From Stenotrophomonas acidaminiphila (GTDB taxonomy: Bacteria; Pseudomonadota; Gammaproteobacteria; Xanthomonadales; Xanthomonadaceae), in contig CP019797.1 of NCBI GenBank assembly GCA_002951995.1, positions 3,596,865 through 3,660,864 of the forward strand: a stretch of DNA of 64,000 nt. The letters run 5' to 3'. The number at the start of each line of letters is the position of its first letter. Positions within the stretch are counted from its first letter, which is position 1. Shown here piece by piece: positions 43,360-52,159 of this stretch. A program made the position numbers and the translations under genes. Below the pieces are notes generated by a model. It saw nothing but the letters and a program-made list of their open reading frames with translations. It did no database searches and was not told where the DNA came from.

Positions 43360-44052
43360 TCAGGCGTCGATCCCTGCCGCAAATTCGCCGACGACCCTGG
43401 CGCAGGCCTCCGGCTCGGCCTGCAGCAACAGATGCGGACCTGCCACTTCCACCGTCCGACAACGTGGTATCGCAGCGCTCATCTGCCTGCCCGGATCGCG
43501 CTGGAGCAGCTTGTCGTCGCTGGCACGCAGATCGAGCACGGGCACGGCGATGGCGGCGCATCGCGCCAGCACGTCGACCCGCAGCGCGCTGGCGGCGCGG
43601 AAACGCAGCACATGGGGGGAAACCTTGCGCAATGCATCCCGCAGCGCGGCCTCAAGCGCTGGCGTCGCCCAACGCCCGAACAGCCACCAGGACAACAGCA
43701 TCGATGGCGGGAGCGGGAAGGGAACGGCGTGCAGCAATGGGGCGAACGTACGCAAGAAGGGAACCGGTGCGGTTGCGAACGTAGTGGAGAGAACCAGACC
43801 GCGCAGGTTGGCAGGCGGGTCTGCGGCGATGGAAAGCGCGACAGGTCCGGAGAAGGATTCGCCCAGCAGCACAAACGGTTTGTCTGGGAATGCAGCCCTA
43901 GAAATAACCTCCAGCTCGGCATAACCCAGCGGCCGGTCCGGGGGATACGCCACCACCTCAACGGAGTCGAACAGCGGCGCAGCGGCCTCAATGAATGCCG
44001 TGTGCAGTGTTGCCGTTCCATCCAGACCGGGAAGGATGAGCAATGCGGTCAT
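43360..44052 (-). CDS. Alpha/beta hydrolase
   Basis: 230 residues. The fold is judged from LLILPGLDGTATLHTAFI (oxyanion region), the nucleophile elbow FVLLGESFSGPVAL, the acid in VPVLDLRASDDKLLQ and the catalytic His in VEVAGPHLLLQAEPEA. Such small hydrolases act on esters or thioesters; the substrate is unknown. The tail LLLQAEPEACARVVGEF resembles BioH-like and other carboxylesterases. It is followed by glutathione peroxidase on the same strand and preceded by rmuC 69 bases away. Confidence 0.85.
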   Translation of the reverse strand: MTALLILPGLDGTATLHTAFIEAAAPLFDSVEVVAYPPDRPLGYAELEVISRAAFPDKPFVLLGESFSGPVALSIAADPPANLRGLVLSTTFATAPVPFLRTFAPLLHAVPFPLPPSMLLSWWLFGRWATPALEAALRDALRKVSPHVLRFRAASALRVDVLARCAAIAVPVLDLRASDDKLLQRDPGRQMSAAIPRCRTVEVAGPHLLLQAEPEACARVVGEFAAGIDA

Positions 44053-44120
44053 CTACATCCCCCCATTGATGATGCTGCCGGGTGCCGGGCATCCGCGATG
44101 CGGTGCGACGCTGCGGATCT

Positions 44121-45686
44121 TCAGTCCGTTGCGGTGGCATCGTCGCCCGTCATTCCGTCGGTCAAGGCGCGCACGCTCTCCGGCTGCAGTTCCGGCGGCA
44201 GCGCCTTGCGCGCCTTGCTGCCGAGTTCGGCCAGGCGGCGGGCGCGGTTGGACACCGACTGCGGCGACTCGGTGAGGCGGTTGCGCGCCTGGGCAAAGGC
44301 CTTGCCCGCCTCCTCCAGCTTCCTGCCAACCATGTCGAACTCGGCCAGGAAGGCGACCAGCGCGTCGAGCACCTTGCCGCCGGTGTCGCTGATCTCCAGC
44401 GCCTGGCGCTGCACCTTGTCGCGCGTCCACAGCCGCTCGGTAACGCGCAGCAGCGCCATCAGCGTGTTCGGCGAAGCGAACACCACGCGGCGATCGAACG
44501 CATAGGACTGCAGGTCCATGTCCACGCCGAGCGCGGCCGAGAGCGCGCCTTCGATCGGGACGAAGGCGATGGTCACGTCCAGTGCGTCACCGCCGATGGC
44601 CTTGGGGTAGTTCTTGTCGCCCAGGTCCTTGACGTGCTGGCGCAGGCCGATGGCATGGCGGCGCAGGGCTTCGTCCTGCTGCTCGGGCGTGGCCGCGTTC
44701 ATCGCTTCCTGCCAGGCGATGAGGTTGACCTTGCTGTCGATCACCACCGCGCGCTGGTCGGGGAAACGCACCACCACGTCCGGGCGCAGGCTGTCGCCTT
44801 CGTCGGTGGTGGCATGCGCCTGGCGCTCGTAGTGGATGCCCTCTTCCAGGCCGGAACCGCGCAGCACGTTGTCGAGCATCAGTTCGCCCCAGTCGCCACG
44901 CACCTTGGCGCTGCCCTTCAGCGCGCTGGTCAGCGCGGCGGCCTGCGCCGCCATGTCCTGGTTGAGGGTCTTGAGCTCACCCACCGCGCCGAGCAGGCTG
45001 GCGCGCTCGCGCGCCTCTTCACCGTACAGGGTGTCCACCCGCTGCCGGAACTCGCCCAGCTTGTCGGCGAACGGCTTGAGCAGGGTCTCGATGTCGGCGC
45101 GCGACTGGCCGGTGGCCAGGCGCACGTTCTTCTCGAACTGCTGGCCCTTCTCGTCGAACACCTTGGCGGCCAGTTCGGTGAAGGCGCCGGACAGGTTCTC
45201 GCGCGCCGCGGCGATCCAGTCGCGCAGCTGTTCCTGCGCCTGTCGCGCATGCTGCAGCTCGGCCTGCAGGCGCGCGCTGTCGGCCCGCGCGGCGTGCAGG
45301 GCCTGGCGCTCGCGTTCCAGCGACGCGCTCAGTTCGGCGAGCTGCGCGCGGGCGTCGGCCAGCGCCGCCTCGCGCTCGGCCAGGCGCACCGCGGCCTCGG
45401 CCGATTGCGTGGCTTCGCGTTCGATGCGCTGGTTCAGGGCGGCCAGCTGGCGGGCCTGCTCGGCCTGTTCGCGACGCTCGTGTTCCATTTCCGCGGCCAG
45501 CGATTCCAGGCGCCCGCGCAGCTGGCCGGCGTCGATGGCGGCGGCGTTGGCGCGCTGGCGTTCGGCGTCCAGGTCGCGGGCGAGCGCTTCGGCGTGCCCG
45601 TTGCCGCCAATGCGACGGAACAGGAACACCAGCAGCACGATGACGGCCAGCAGCAGGCCGGCCAGGATCAGGGTTTCGGTTTGCAT
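44121..45686 (-). CDS. rmuC: DNA recombination protein RmuC
   Basis: 521 residues from MQTETLILAGLLLAVIVLLVFLFRRIGG: an N-terminal membrane anchor, then about 200 residues of heptad-rich Ala/Glu/Arg coiled coil, then the RmuC nuclease-like domain (residues ~230-480) with VRFPDQRAVVIDSKVNLIAWQEAM, DVTIAFVPIEGALSAALGV and RRVVFASPNTLMALLRVTERLW. The DSKV motif resembles restriction-endonuclease folds. RmuC limits inversions at short inverted repeats in E. coli. The reverse frame upstream of this ATG is not homologous and overlaps the next gene. Confidence 0.94.
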   Translation of the reverse strand: MQTETLILAGLLLAVIVLLVFLFRRIGGNGHAEALARDLDAERQRANAAAIDAGQLRGRLESLAAEMEHERREQAEQARQLAALNQRIEREATQSAEAAVRLAEREAALADARAQLAELSASLERERQALHAARADSARLQAELQHARQAQEQLRDWIAAARENLSGAFTELAAKVFDEKGQQFEKNVRLATGQSRADIETLLKPFADKLGEFRQRVDTLYGEEARERASLLGAVGELKTLNQDMAAQAAALTSALKGSAKVRGDWGELMLDNVLRGSGLEEGIHYERQAHATTDEGDSLRPDVVVRFPDQRAVVIDSKVNLIAWQEAMNAATPEQQDEALRRHAIGLRQHVKDLGDKNYPKAIGGDALDVTIAFVPIEGALSAALGVDMDLQSYAFDRRVVFASPNTLMALLRVTERLWTRDKVQRQALEISDTGGKVLDALVAFLAEFDMVGRKLEEAGKAFAQARNRLTESPQSVSNRARRLAELGSKARKALPPELQPESVRALTDGMTGDDATATD

Positions 45687-45767
45687 GGGGCAAAGTGTAG
45701 CCCCGCGCGTCTCACCGGCTGCGCCGCTTCTGCGATCATGTGCACCCCACGCGCATTCCCGCCCGCC

Positions 45768-46301
45768 ATGAAGCCGTTGCTGCTGTCCTGCCTGTTGCTG
45801 CTGTCGCCGGTCGCCGCGGCGGGTTCGCAGACGATCACCTCGCCCGCCCCCATTCCCGCGGGCGATGCACGGCCCAGGGTGTTCCTGGCCGGCAGCATCG
45901 AGATGGGCAGGGCCGGCGACTGGCAGCAGCAGGTGCAGCAGGCGCTGGCCGACGAGGACGTGGTGCTGCTCAACCCACGCCGCGCCGACTGGAACCCGGC
46001 CTGGCGCGCCGAGGCCGACGAGCCGGAGTTCCGTCGCCAGGTGGAATGGGAGCTGGCAGCACTGGAACAGGCCGACATCGTGCTGATGTACTTCGCGCCG
46101 GGCACGCAGAGCCCGGTCACCCTGCTCGAGTTCGGCCTGTATGCGCGCTCGGGCAAGCTGCTGGTGGCCGCGCCGGCGGGCTTCTGGCGCAAGGGCAATC
46201 TGGACATCACCGGCGACCGCTACCGGGTACCGCGGCATGACGACCTGCAGGCGCTGATCGCCGCGGTGAAACAGCGGCTTGCCATGCAGCGCGCGCGCTG
46301 A
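45768..46301 (+). CDS. Exported nucleoside 2-deoxyribosyltransferase-like protein
   Basis: 177 residues. MKPLLLSCLLLLSPVAAAGSQ is a good signal peptide. The rest is a Rossmann-like deoxyribosyltransferase_2 domain: RVFLAGSIEMGRAGDWQQQVQQAL, VVLLNPRRADWNP, a FRRQVEWELAALEQADIVLMYFAP segment with the probable catalytic Glu, and SPVTLLEFGLYARSGKLLVAAP. Usual family members are cytosolic, so the export signal is odd and the substrate unclear. An in-frame start ten codons upstream exists. Confidence 0.8.
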   Translation: MKPLLLSCLLLLSPVAAAGSQTITSPAPIPAGDARPRVFLAGSIEMGRAGDWQQQVQQALADEDVVLLNPRRADWNPAWRAEADEPEFRRQVEWELAALEQADIVLMYFAPGTQSPVTLLEFGLYARSGKLLVAAPAGFWRKGNLDITGDRYRVPRHDDLQALIAAVKQRLAMQRAR

Positions 46302-46320
46302 GCCGGCCGGGACCAGCGCC

Positions 46321-46944
46321 ATGCCGTGGATGGGCATCAACGACCTGGGCACCTTCGTGGTGGCCGTCATCCTTTTCCTGATGCTGCCCGGGCCGGGCAC
46401 CTTCACCCTGCTCACCGCCACCGCGCGCGGCGGCGTGCGCGCCGGCTACGCGACGCTGGCCGGGTTGATGCTGGGCGACCAGATCCTGATCGCCATCGCC
46501 GCCACCGGCGTGGCCGCGCTGCTGAAGGCACATCCGCTGCTGTTCGCCGGGCTGCGCTACGTCGGCGCGGCCTACCTGGTCTGGGTCGGCCTGCAACTGC
46601 TGCGCGAACCGGCCGCCGCGGCCGGCGCCACGGCGCAGCAATGGGGCCGGCGCTGGTTCCGGCAGGCGTTGCTGGTGGGCGTGCTCAACCCCAAGGCGAT
46701 CCTGTTCTACATGGCGTTCTTCCCGCTGTTCATCGACCCGGCCACGCAGCGTGGCGCGTTGACCCTGGGGCTGATGGCCGGGTTGATCGCGGTACTGAGC
46801 GTGGGCTGGTGCTCGGTGCTGATCTTCGGCGGCCAGTTCATCGCCCGGCGCCTGGCCGGGTACCCGCGCGTTGGCGTGTGGCTGCGGCGCGCGGTCGGCG
46901 TATGCTTGATCGCATTCGGCGTACGGCTCGGGCTGGAAGGCTGA
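46321..46944 (+). CDS. LysE-family amino acid exporter
   Basis: 207 residues with six hydrophobic segments. The N-terminal LMLPGPGTFTLLTATARGGVRAGYATLAGLMLGD and the central LVGVLNPKAILFYMAFFPLFIDP are signatures of the LysE/RhtB family, closest in look to LeuE. These export amino acids (leucine, homoserine, threonine and others) out of the cytoplasm. The substrate cannot be set from sequence. It is followed within 22 bases by a DUF488 gene on the same strand and may be co-transcribed. Confidence 0.9.
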   Translation: MPWMGINDLGTFVVAVILFLMLPGPGTFTLLTATARGGVRAGYATLAGLMLGDQILIAIAATGVAALLKAHPLLFAGLRYVGAAYLVWVGLQLLREPAAAAGATAQQWGRRWFRQALLVGVLNPKAILFYMAFFPLFIDPATQRGALTLGLMAGLIAVLSVGWCSVLIFGGQFIARRLAGYPRVGVWLRRAVGVCLIAFGVRLGLEG

Positions 46945-46966
46945 GCCCCGGCGCCGGGAGGTCGGC

Positions 46967-47323
46967 ATGCCCATCCATTGCAAGCGCGCCTACGAACCGG
47001 CCACCGCCACCGATGGCCAGCGCTTCCTGGTCGACCGCCTGTGGCCGCGCGGGGTCAGCCGCGCCCGGCTGCAGGCGCAGTGGCTCAAGGACGTGGCGCC
47101 CAGCAACGAACTGCGGCTGTGGTTCGACCACCGCGCCGAGCGCTGGGACGCATTCCGCCAGCGCTACTGGCGCGAGCTGGCCGCGCAGCCACGGCTGCTG
47201 GCGCCGCTGCGCGATGCGCTGGACGCAGGGCCGGTGACCCTGGTGTACGCCGCCAGCGACACCGAACACAACCAGGCCGTGGCCCTGCGCGAGTACCTGC
47301 TGGCGCATCCGCGCCGCGCGTAG
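46967..47323 (+). CDS. DUF488 family protein (YeaO-like)
   Basis: 118 residues starting MPIHCKRAYEPATATDGQRFLVDRLWPRGVSRARL. The RAYEP...DG.R.LVDRLWPRG opening, the WLKDVAPSNELRLWF and the VTLVYAASDTEHNQAVALREYL stretch are the marks of the DUF488/YeaO family, small cytosolic proteins of unknown function. Complete. Its TAG stop forms part of the GTAG head of a following SMAG-like hairpin. Confidence 0.92.
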   Translation: MPIHCKRAYEPATATDGQRFLVDRLWPRGVSRARLQAQWLKDVAPSNELRLWFDHRAERWDAFRQRYWRELAAQPRLLAPLRDALDAGPVTLVYAASDTEHNQAVALREYLLAHPRRA

Positions 47324-47343
47324 GTACGCGGCTTGCCGCGTAC
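47320..47343 (+). repeat. SMAG-like GTAG-headed hairpin after DUF488 gene
   Basis: GTAG (47320-47323, overlapping the stop codon) is followed directly by GTACGCGGC-TT-GCCGCGTAC (47324-47343), a perfect 9-bp stem. The head, stem size and GCTTGCC centre resemble the element at 4312-4382, supporting a shared REP family. It may also end transcription. Confidence 0.6.
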
Positions 47344-47676
47344 GGGGTTCGCCGCGGCGCGCCATCGGCGAAGCCCGGCGCAGTGAGCCTCCATGGCCAC
47401 GACGTGGATGCGCCGCATCTTGCCGGCAGCTCCTGTCCCCGCCATCGCCCGCAGGCGCTGCGTCGGGCGCCCTGCCCCGCTTCGTCCACGCCGCCCCCCG
47501 GGCGCATCGGCGGACGACGCCATCAACACCTGGCTGGCGGCTTTTGTGCCGGATCCGTCGCCCCGGCTACCGCCCATCGCCAAAGCCCATGAAAGCAGCG
47601 GGAAATTCTGGCTTTGCTGCGCTGCGTTCGGCGAAACTCGGCCCCTTTCCCGAATACCACGAACCGCGAGGTCCGC
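47344..47676. other. 333-base gap upstream of the APC permease
   Basis: Apart from the hairpin at its left end, nothing convincing is seen: short reading frames here are continuations of frames antisense to the permease. The last 60 bases, which are somewhat AT-richer (GGGAAATTCTGGCTTTG), probably hold the permease promoter. Confidence 0.5.
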
Positions 47677-49116
47677 ATGCAGTCCTGGCTCCGGCGCAAA
47701 TCCATCGACCAGCTCACCCAGCACGAGGAAGGCCGCCGCCTGATCCCGTCGCTGAGCTGGCCCCACCTGGTCGCGCTGGGCATCGGCGCCATCGTCGGCA
47801 CCGGCATCTACACCCTGATCGGCGTGGGTGCGGACAAGGCCGGCCCGGCAGTGCTGATCTCGTTCATCGTCGCCGGCATCGTCTGCGCCTGCGCGGCGCT
47901 GGCCTATGCCGAACTGTCGACGATGATGCCGGCCGCCGGCAGCGCCTATACCTACAGCTACAGCGCGCTGGGCGAGACCATCGCCTGGGTGGTGGGCTGG
48001 AGCCTGATCCTGGAATACTCGCTGGTGGTCAGCACGGTGGCGGTGGGCTGGTCCGGCTATTTCGTCGGCTTCCTGGAATGGCTGCACACCTCCTTCGGCT
48101 GGAACGTGGTGCTGCCGCCATCGCTGGCCGCGGGCCCGCACGTGGAAGGCGGCTTGCTCAACGTGCCGGCCATCGTCATCACCTTCCTGGTCGCCGGCAT
48201 GCTGATCGCCGGCACCCGCGAGAGCGCCACGGTCAACGCGGTGCTGGTGGTGCTCAAGCTGATCGCGCTGGCGGTGTTCGTGTGGGTGGCATTGCCGGCG
48301 TTCGACCCGGCCAACCTGCAGCCGTTCATGCCCTATGGCTTCCCCAAGTCGCTCGGTCCGGACGGGGTCGAGCGCGGGGTGATGGCCGCGGCGGCGATCA
48401 TCTTCTTCGCCTTCTACGGCTTCGATGCGATCTCCACCGCCGCCGAGGAAACCAAGAACCCCAGGCGCGACCTGTCGATCGGCATCATCGGCTCGATGGT
48501 CGGCTGCACCCTGATCTACCTGCTGGTGGCGCTGGCCGCGGTCGGCGCCATGAGCTACACGGTGTTCGGCAAGAGCGCCGAGCCGCTGGCGCTGATCATG
48601 CGCGAACTGGGCCACGGCACCGCCGCGCTGGTGATCGGCGTGGTCGCGATCATCGCCCTGCCCACCGTGCTGCTGGCGTTCTTCTACGGCCAGAGCCGCA
48701 TCTTCTTCGTGATGTCGCGCGATGGCCTGCTGCCGCGCGGGCTGTCGCTGGTGAACCCGCGCACCGGCACCCCGGTGACCATCACCGTGTTCACCGCGGT
48801 GCTGGTGGCCGCGCTGGCCGGGGTGGCGCGGCTGGACGAGATCGCCGCGCTGGCCAATGCCGGCACCCTGGCCGCGTTCACCGCGGTCGGCCTGTGCCTG
48901 CTGGTGCTGCGCCGGCGCGAACCCGGCCGCGCGCGTACCTTCCGCACGCCGCTGGCGTGGGTGGTCGGCCCGATCGCGATCCTGGGCTGCATCTACCTGT
49001 TCTTCAGCCTGCCCACCCGCACCCAGCTGTGGTTCGCGCTGTGGAACGTGTTCGGTCTGGTGGTCTACGTGCTCTACAGCCGCCGCAATGCGGTGCTCGG
49101 CAAGCAGCCGGGCTGA
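47677..49116 (+). CDS. APC-family amino acid permease (cationic amino acid transporter-like)
   Basis: 479 residues and about 12-14 helices. The start of helix 1, LVALGIGAIVGTGIYTLIGVGADKAGPAVLISF, is the unwound-helix substrate motif of the APC superfamily and is close to YfnA/GkApcT and CAT-type transporters. AAIIFFAFYGFDAISTAAEETKNPRRDLSIGI is the conserved helix 6 region. It probably imports amino acids by proton symport. The first 25 residues (MQSWLRRKSIDQLTQHEEGRRLIPSLSW) match the usual cytosolic N-terminus of this group. Confidence 0.93.
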   Translation: MQSWLRRKSIDQLTQHEEGRRLIPSLSWPHLVALGIGAIVGTGIYTLIGVGADKAGPAVLISFIVAGIVCACAALAYAELSTMMPAAGSAYTYSYSALGETIAWVVGWSLILEYSLVVSTVAVGWSGYFVGFLEWLHTSFGWNVVLPPSLAAGPHVEGGLLNVPAIVITFLVAGMLIAGTRESATVNAVLVVLKLIALAVFVWVALPAFDPANLQPFMPYGFPKSLGPDGVERGVMAAAAIIFFAFYGFDAISTAAEETKNPRRDLSIGIIGSMVGCTLIYLLVALAAVGAMSYTVFGKSAEPLALIMRELGHGTAALVIGVVAIIALPTVLLAFFYGQSRIFFVMSRDGLLPRGLSLVNPRTGTPVTITVFTAVLVAALAGVARLDEIAALANAGTLAAFTAVGLCLLVLRRREPGRARTFRTPLAWVVGPIAILGCIYLFFSLPTRTQLWFALWNVFGLVVYVLYSRRNAVLGKQPG

Positions 49117-49289
49117 CCCCGGCGGCGACCCCGCCACGCGGCGGGGCAACGTGCGTTGACCCACGCGGGCAACGCGCGCACGCGGCGACCGCCGCGGCTT
49201 CGTGCCCGGGTACGCAGCGCAGCGCGGCCCCATCCCAGGGAAACGGCGGCGGCCAATCACGGCCGCGGACAGAGCGGCCGACCCGGGAA

Positions 49290-49325
49290 CCGGCGCCTTC
49301 GCTGCCGTGGCAGCGAAGGCGCCGG
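49290..49325. terminator. Perfect 17-bp hairpin between convergent genes
   Basis: CCGGCGCCTTCGCTGCC (49290-49306) is followed after GT by its exact inverted complement (49309-49325). It sits between the convergent permease and dipeptidase genes, 70-170 bases from their ends. It lacks a T-run, so a bidirectional terminator role is inferred from place and strength. Confidence 0.55.
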
Positions 49326-49397
49326 GCATGCGGCGCTCGTTGTCGCCGTCGCGCGGCCAGCGCGGCCACGCGACGCAGCGGTGGCAATGGCGCCCGG

Positions 49398-50639
49398 TTA
49401 CTTCGCGGCGTTCTTCGCCGCGTAGTCCTGCGCCTGGCGCATCACCCGCAGCACGTTGCCGCTCCAGATATTGGCGATCTGCGCATCGCTCAGGCCGCGG
49501 CGCTGCAGCCAGGCGGTGATCTTGGGCAGGTCGGTGACGTCGCGCATGCCCGGCAGGCCGCCACCGCCGTCCCAATCCATGCCGATGCCGACGTGGTCGG
49601 GGCCGACGACATCGAGCAGGTGGGCGAAATGGACGAAGAAGTCGTCCAGCGTCGCCCGCCGCCGCGGCAGGCGCTGGTCCAGCTCGGCCATCCCCCGCGC
49701 CAGCGCCACGCCCTGCTCGATCGGCATGCCATCCCAGCCGCCGAGCCGCTTTTCGAGGTCTTCCTCGGCCTGCTTGCGCTCCGGGCTGGGGGTCTCGTCG
49801 AGCAGGTAGCCGCCGTAGGCGTTGACCTGGATCACCCCGCCCTTGGCGGCGAGCTGGCGCAGGCGCGCGTCGTCCAGGTTGCGCGGATGGTCGAACACCG
49901 CCTTGGCGGCGCTGTGCGAGAGGATGAACGGCACCGGCAGCATCGCCGCCAGGTCATCGAACACCGCGTCGGACGCATGCGACTGGTCGATCACGATGCC
50001 CAGCCGCACCGCCTCGTGCACCAGCGCCTTGCCGGCCGGGCTCAGGCCCTTCCACTCCGCGCCCTTGGGGTCGGTGGCCGAATCGGCGAACTCGTTGTTG
50101 GCGAAGTGCACGGTGGACAGCAGGCGCAACCCGGCCTTGTGGTAGAAGCCCAGCAGCGACGGGTCGGCCACCAGCGGGCTGCCGTTCTCCATGCTGATGT
50201 AGACCACGCGCTTGCCGGCGGCCTTGATCCGCGCGGCATCGTCGGCGGTGAGCGCCAGCTGGAAGCGGTCCGGGTGCGCGGCCAGCATTTCGCGGATCTC
50301 GATCAGCCGCATCAGGCCGTGGTCGCGCTCGGCCAGGTGCGCGGCGGGGCTGCGGTCGCCCTGGTCGGTGTAGATCGCCCAGAAGCCGCCGTCGAGCGCG
50401 CCGTCGAGCATGCGCGGGTAATCCACCTGCGACAGCGCGTTGTGGTCGTGGCGGTGCAGGATGTCGAAGCCGGGCCGGGCCAGGTTGGCCGGGGTATCCA
50501 GGTGGCTGTCCAGGGTCAGCAGGCGCTGCTGCAGGGCCTTGGCACGGGCCAGTTCGGCCTGGGTGAATTCGACCGCCTGGGCGGACAACGGGGCGCCCAG
50601 CGCCAGGGCGAGCAGCAGGGACAGACGACGCAGCGACAT
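49398..50639 (-). CDS. Membrane dipeptidase (peptidase M19), exported
   Basis: 413 residues with signal peptide (LSLLLALALGAPLSAQAVEF). M19 zinc sites: DSHLDTP (first His/Asp), the bridging Glu in VVYISMENGSPL, two downstream His (LLSTVHFANNEF and IDQSHAS), and SHSAAK. GIGMDWDGGGG near the C-terminus carries the substrate Asp, in place of the more usual GSDFDG. It splits dipeptides, including some D-amino acid or dehydro forms, in the periplasm. The frame extends upstream without a signal, so MSLRRLSL is taken as the start. Confidence 0.94.
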   Translation of the reverse strand: MSLRRLSLLLALALGAPLSAQAVEFTQAELARAKALQQRLLTLDSHLDTPANLARPGFDILHRHDHNALSQVDYPRMLDGALDGGFWAIYTDQGDRSPAAHLAERDHGLMRLIEIREMLAAHPDRFQLALTADDAARIKAAGKRVVYISMENGSPLVADPSLLGFYHKAGLRLLSTVHFANNEFADSATDPKGAEWKGLSPAGKALVHEAVRLGIVIDQSHASDAVFDDLAAMLPVPFILSHSAAKAVFDHPRNLDDARLRQLAAKGGVIQVNAYGGYLLDETPSPERKQAEEDLEKRLGGWDGMPIEQGVALARGMAELDQRLPRRRATLDDFFVHFAHLLDVVGPDHVGIGMDWDGGGGLPGMRDVTDLPKITAWLQRRGLSDAQIANIWSGNVLRVMRQAQDYAAKNAAK

Positions 50640-50689
50640 GCGGGCCTCGGCTTCGGGGAAAGGCCACGACCATACCGCAGGAGTGGCTG

Positions 50690-50904
50690 CAGGAGCGACG
50701 CCGGGTGGCTTCGAACCATCTGTCGCGACCGCGGCCTCAGCAAAGCAGCCGGGCAGCATCTGGAGGAAAGCCCCCTGAGTCAGGGGGCGGCCGCGAAGCG
50801 GCGGGGGTATGGGAGAAAACGGCACGGGCCCCGCGGTTTGCTACGCAGACTGCGGGGCGCCAGCGCCAAGGCGCTGGCGTGTGCCGGCCAACGGCCGGCA
50901 CTAC
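50690..50904. repeat. Cluster of intergenic hairpins including a SMAG element
   Basis: In the 270-base gap between rlmI and the dipeptidase gene lie: a GCAGGAGCGACG half-repeat (~50690); GCCCCCTGA/TCAGGGGGC (50770-50788); GCCCCGC/GCGGGGC (50828-50858); CGCCAGCGCC-AA-GGCGCTGGCG (50858-50879); and, read on the minus strand, GTAG (50904-50901) followed by a near-perfect stem made of GTGCCGGCC and its complement (50881-50900). The last is a typical Stenotrophomonas SMAG/REP unit. Four strong stems in a row are likely to block transcription. Confidence 0.7.
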
Positions 50905-50909
50905 CCCGC

Positions 50910-52079
50910 TCAGTCCACCACGCGGCAGAACACCGCCTTGAGGTAGCGCGATTCCTGCACGTGCGCCATGAACGGGTGGTCCGGGCCGGCGCCGGCCACC
51001 TTCAGGATCTGCAGGGTGCGGCCGGCGTAGAACGCGGCGCGGCGCAGCATGTCCAGGAACTGCTCCTCGGACACCAGGCCGGTGCAGGAGAAGGTGGCGA
51101 ACAGGCCGCCGGGCTTAACCACGCCCAGCGCCAGCTTGTTCATGTCCAGGTACTTCTTCAGCGCGTTGATCACCTGGTCGCGGTCGCGGGTCATCTTGGC
51201 CGGATCCAGGATCACCACGTCGTACTGTTCGCCGCGGTTGGCGGCATCGCGCAGCCACGGGAAGATGTCGGCCTGCACGAACTTCGGCTTGGCGTTGTTG
51301 AGCCGGGCGTTGCCCTTGGCGATCTGGATCACGTCCTGGTCGATGTCCACGCCCAGCACCTCGCTGGCGCCGCGCGCGGCCGCGTACACGGCGAAGCCGC
51401 CGGTGTTGCAGCACAGGTCCAGCACGCTCCTGCCTTCGACCTGCTGGCTCAGCCACTGCCGGTTCTCGCGCTGGTCGGCGAAAAAGCCGGTCTTGTGCGC
51501 GCCGGCCGGGTCAGCACGGAACTTGATGCCGTACTCGGTGATGACCGCCGGTTCGGTGGTGGTGTTGCCGTGGAAGTCGAAGCTCTCCTGCTTCTGCACG
51601 TGTTCATCGGCGAAGCTGTGGAAGCGGCAGCCCGGGAACTGCACGCGCAGCGCCTCGTAGATCCATTCGCGGTGGCGGAACATGCCGGCGGCGAAGAACT
51701 CGACCACGATCAGGTCGTCGTAGCGGTCCACCACCAGCCCGGACAGGCCGTCGCCCTCGCTGTGCACCACGCGCCACGCGTTGGACACCTGGTCCAGCTT
51801 GAGCACGTCACGACGCAGCGACACCGCGTCGGCGATCCTGGCGGCGAACCAGGCCTGGTCCACGTCCACGTCGCGGCGGGTTTCCAGGATGCGCACGGCA
51901 ATGCGCGAGTGGCCGTTGTAGAAGCCGCGGCCGATCCACTCCCCATCCACCCCGACCACGTCGACGATGGTGCCGGGCTTGGGCTTGGCGACGGGCTTTT
52001 CGACCAGCTTCTGGAAAATCCACGGGTGGCTGGAGCGCCACGCGTTCTTCAGGCGTACGACGGGAAGGGGGGTATTCAT
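50910..52079 (-). CDS. rlmI: 23S rRNA (cytosine-1962-C5) methyltransferase RlmI-like
   Basis: 389 residues from MNTPLPVVRLKNAWRSSHPWIFQKLVEKP. An N-terminal PUA domain (residues ~5-80) is followed by a middle domain and a Rossmann methyltransferase: motif I VLDLCCNTGGFAVYAA, ASEVLGVDIDQDVIQIA, motif IV VVILDPAKM and FATFSCTGLVS with the catalytic Cys. The RlmI group modifies C1962 of 23S rRNA. The start is set at the internal Met; codons upstream are Gly/Pro-rich. It is divergent from the terC gene and its riboswitch. Confidence 0.93.
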   Translation of the reverse strand: MNTPLPVVRLKNAWRSSHPWIFQKLVEKPVAKPKPGTIVDVVGVDGEWIGRGFYNGHSRIAVRILETRRDVDVDQAWFAARIADAVSLRRDVLKLDQVSNAWRVVHSEGDGLSGLVVDRYDDLIVVEFFAAGMFRHREWIYEALRVQFPGCRFHSFADEHVQKQESFDFHGNTTTEPAVITEYGIKFRADPAGAHKTGFFADQRENRQWLSQQVEGRSVLDLCCNTGGFAVYAAARGASEVLGVDIDQDVIQIAKGNARLNNAKPKFVQADIFPWLRDAANRGEQYDVVILDPAKMTRDRDQVINALKKYLDMNKLALGVVKPGGLFATFSCTGLVSEEQFLDMLRRAAFYAGRTLQILKVAGAGPDHPFMAHVQESRYLKAVFCRVVD

Positions 52080-52159
52080 GGGCGCCATTGTAACGGGCGC
52101 CGGGCCGCCGCCGCGGCGCATTCATTGACGGCAAAGCGTCAAGCCGGCACTATCGGCGG

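Noticed and set aside
47324-47676. Possible small gene in the gap before the APC permease
   Set aside because: Open frames there lack ribosome sites and are extensions of antisense frames; composition is not codon-like.
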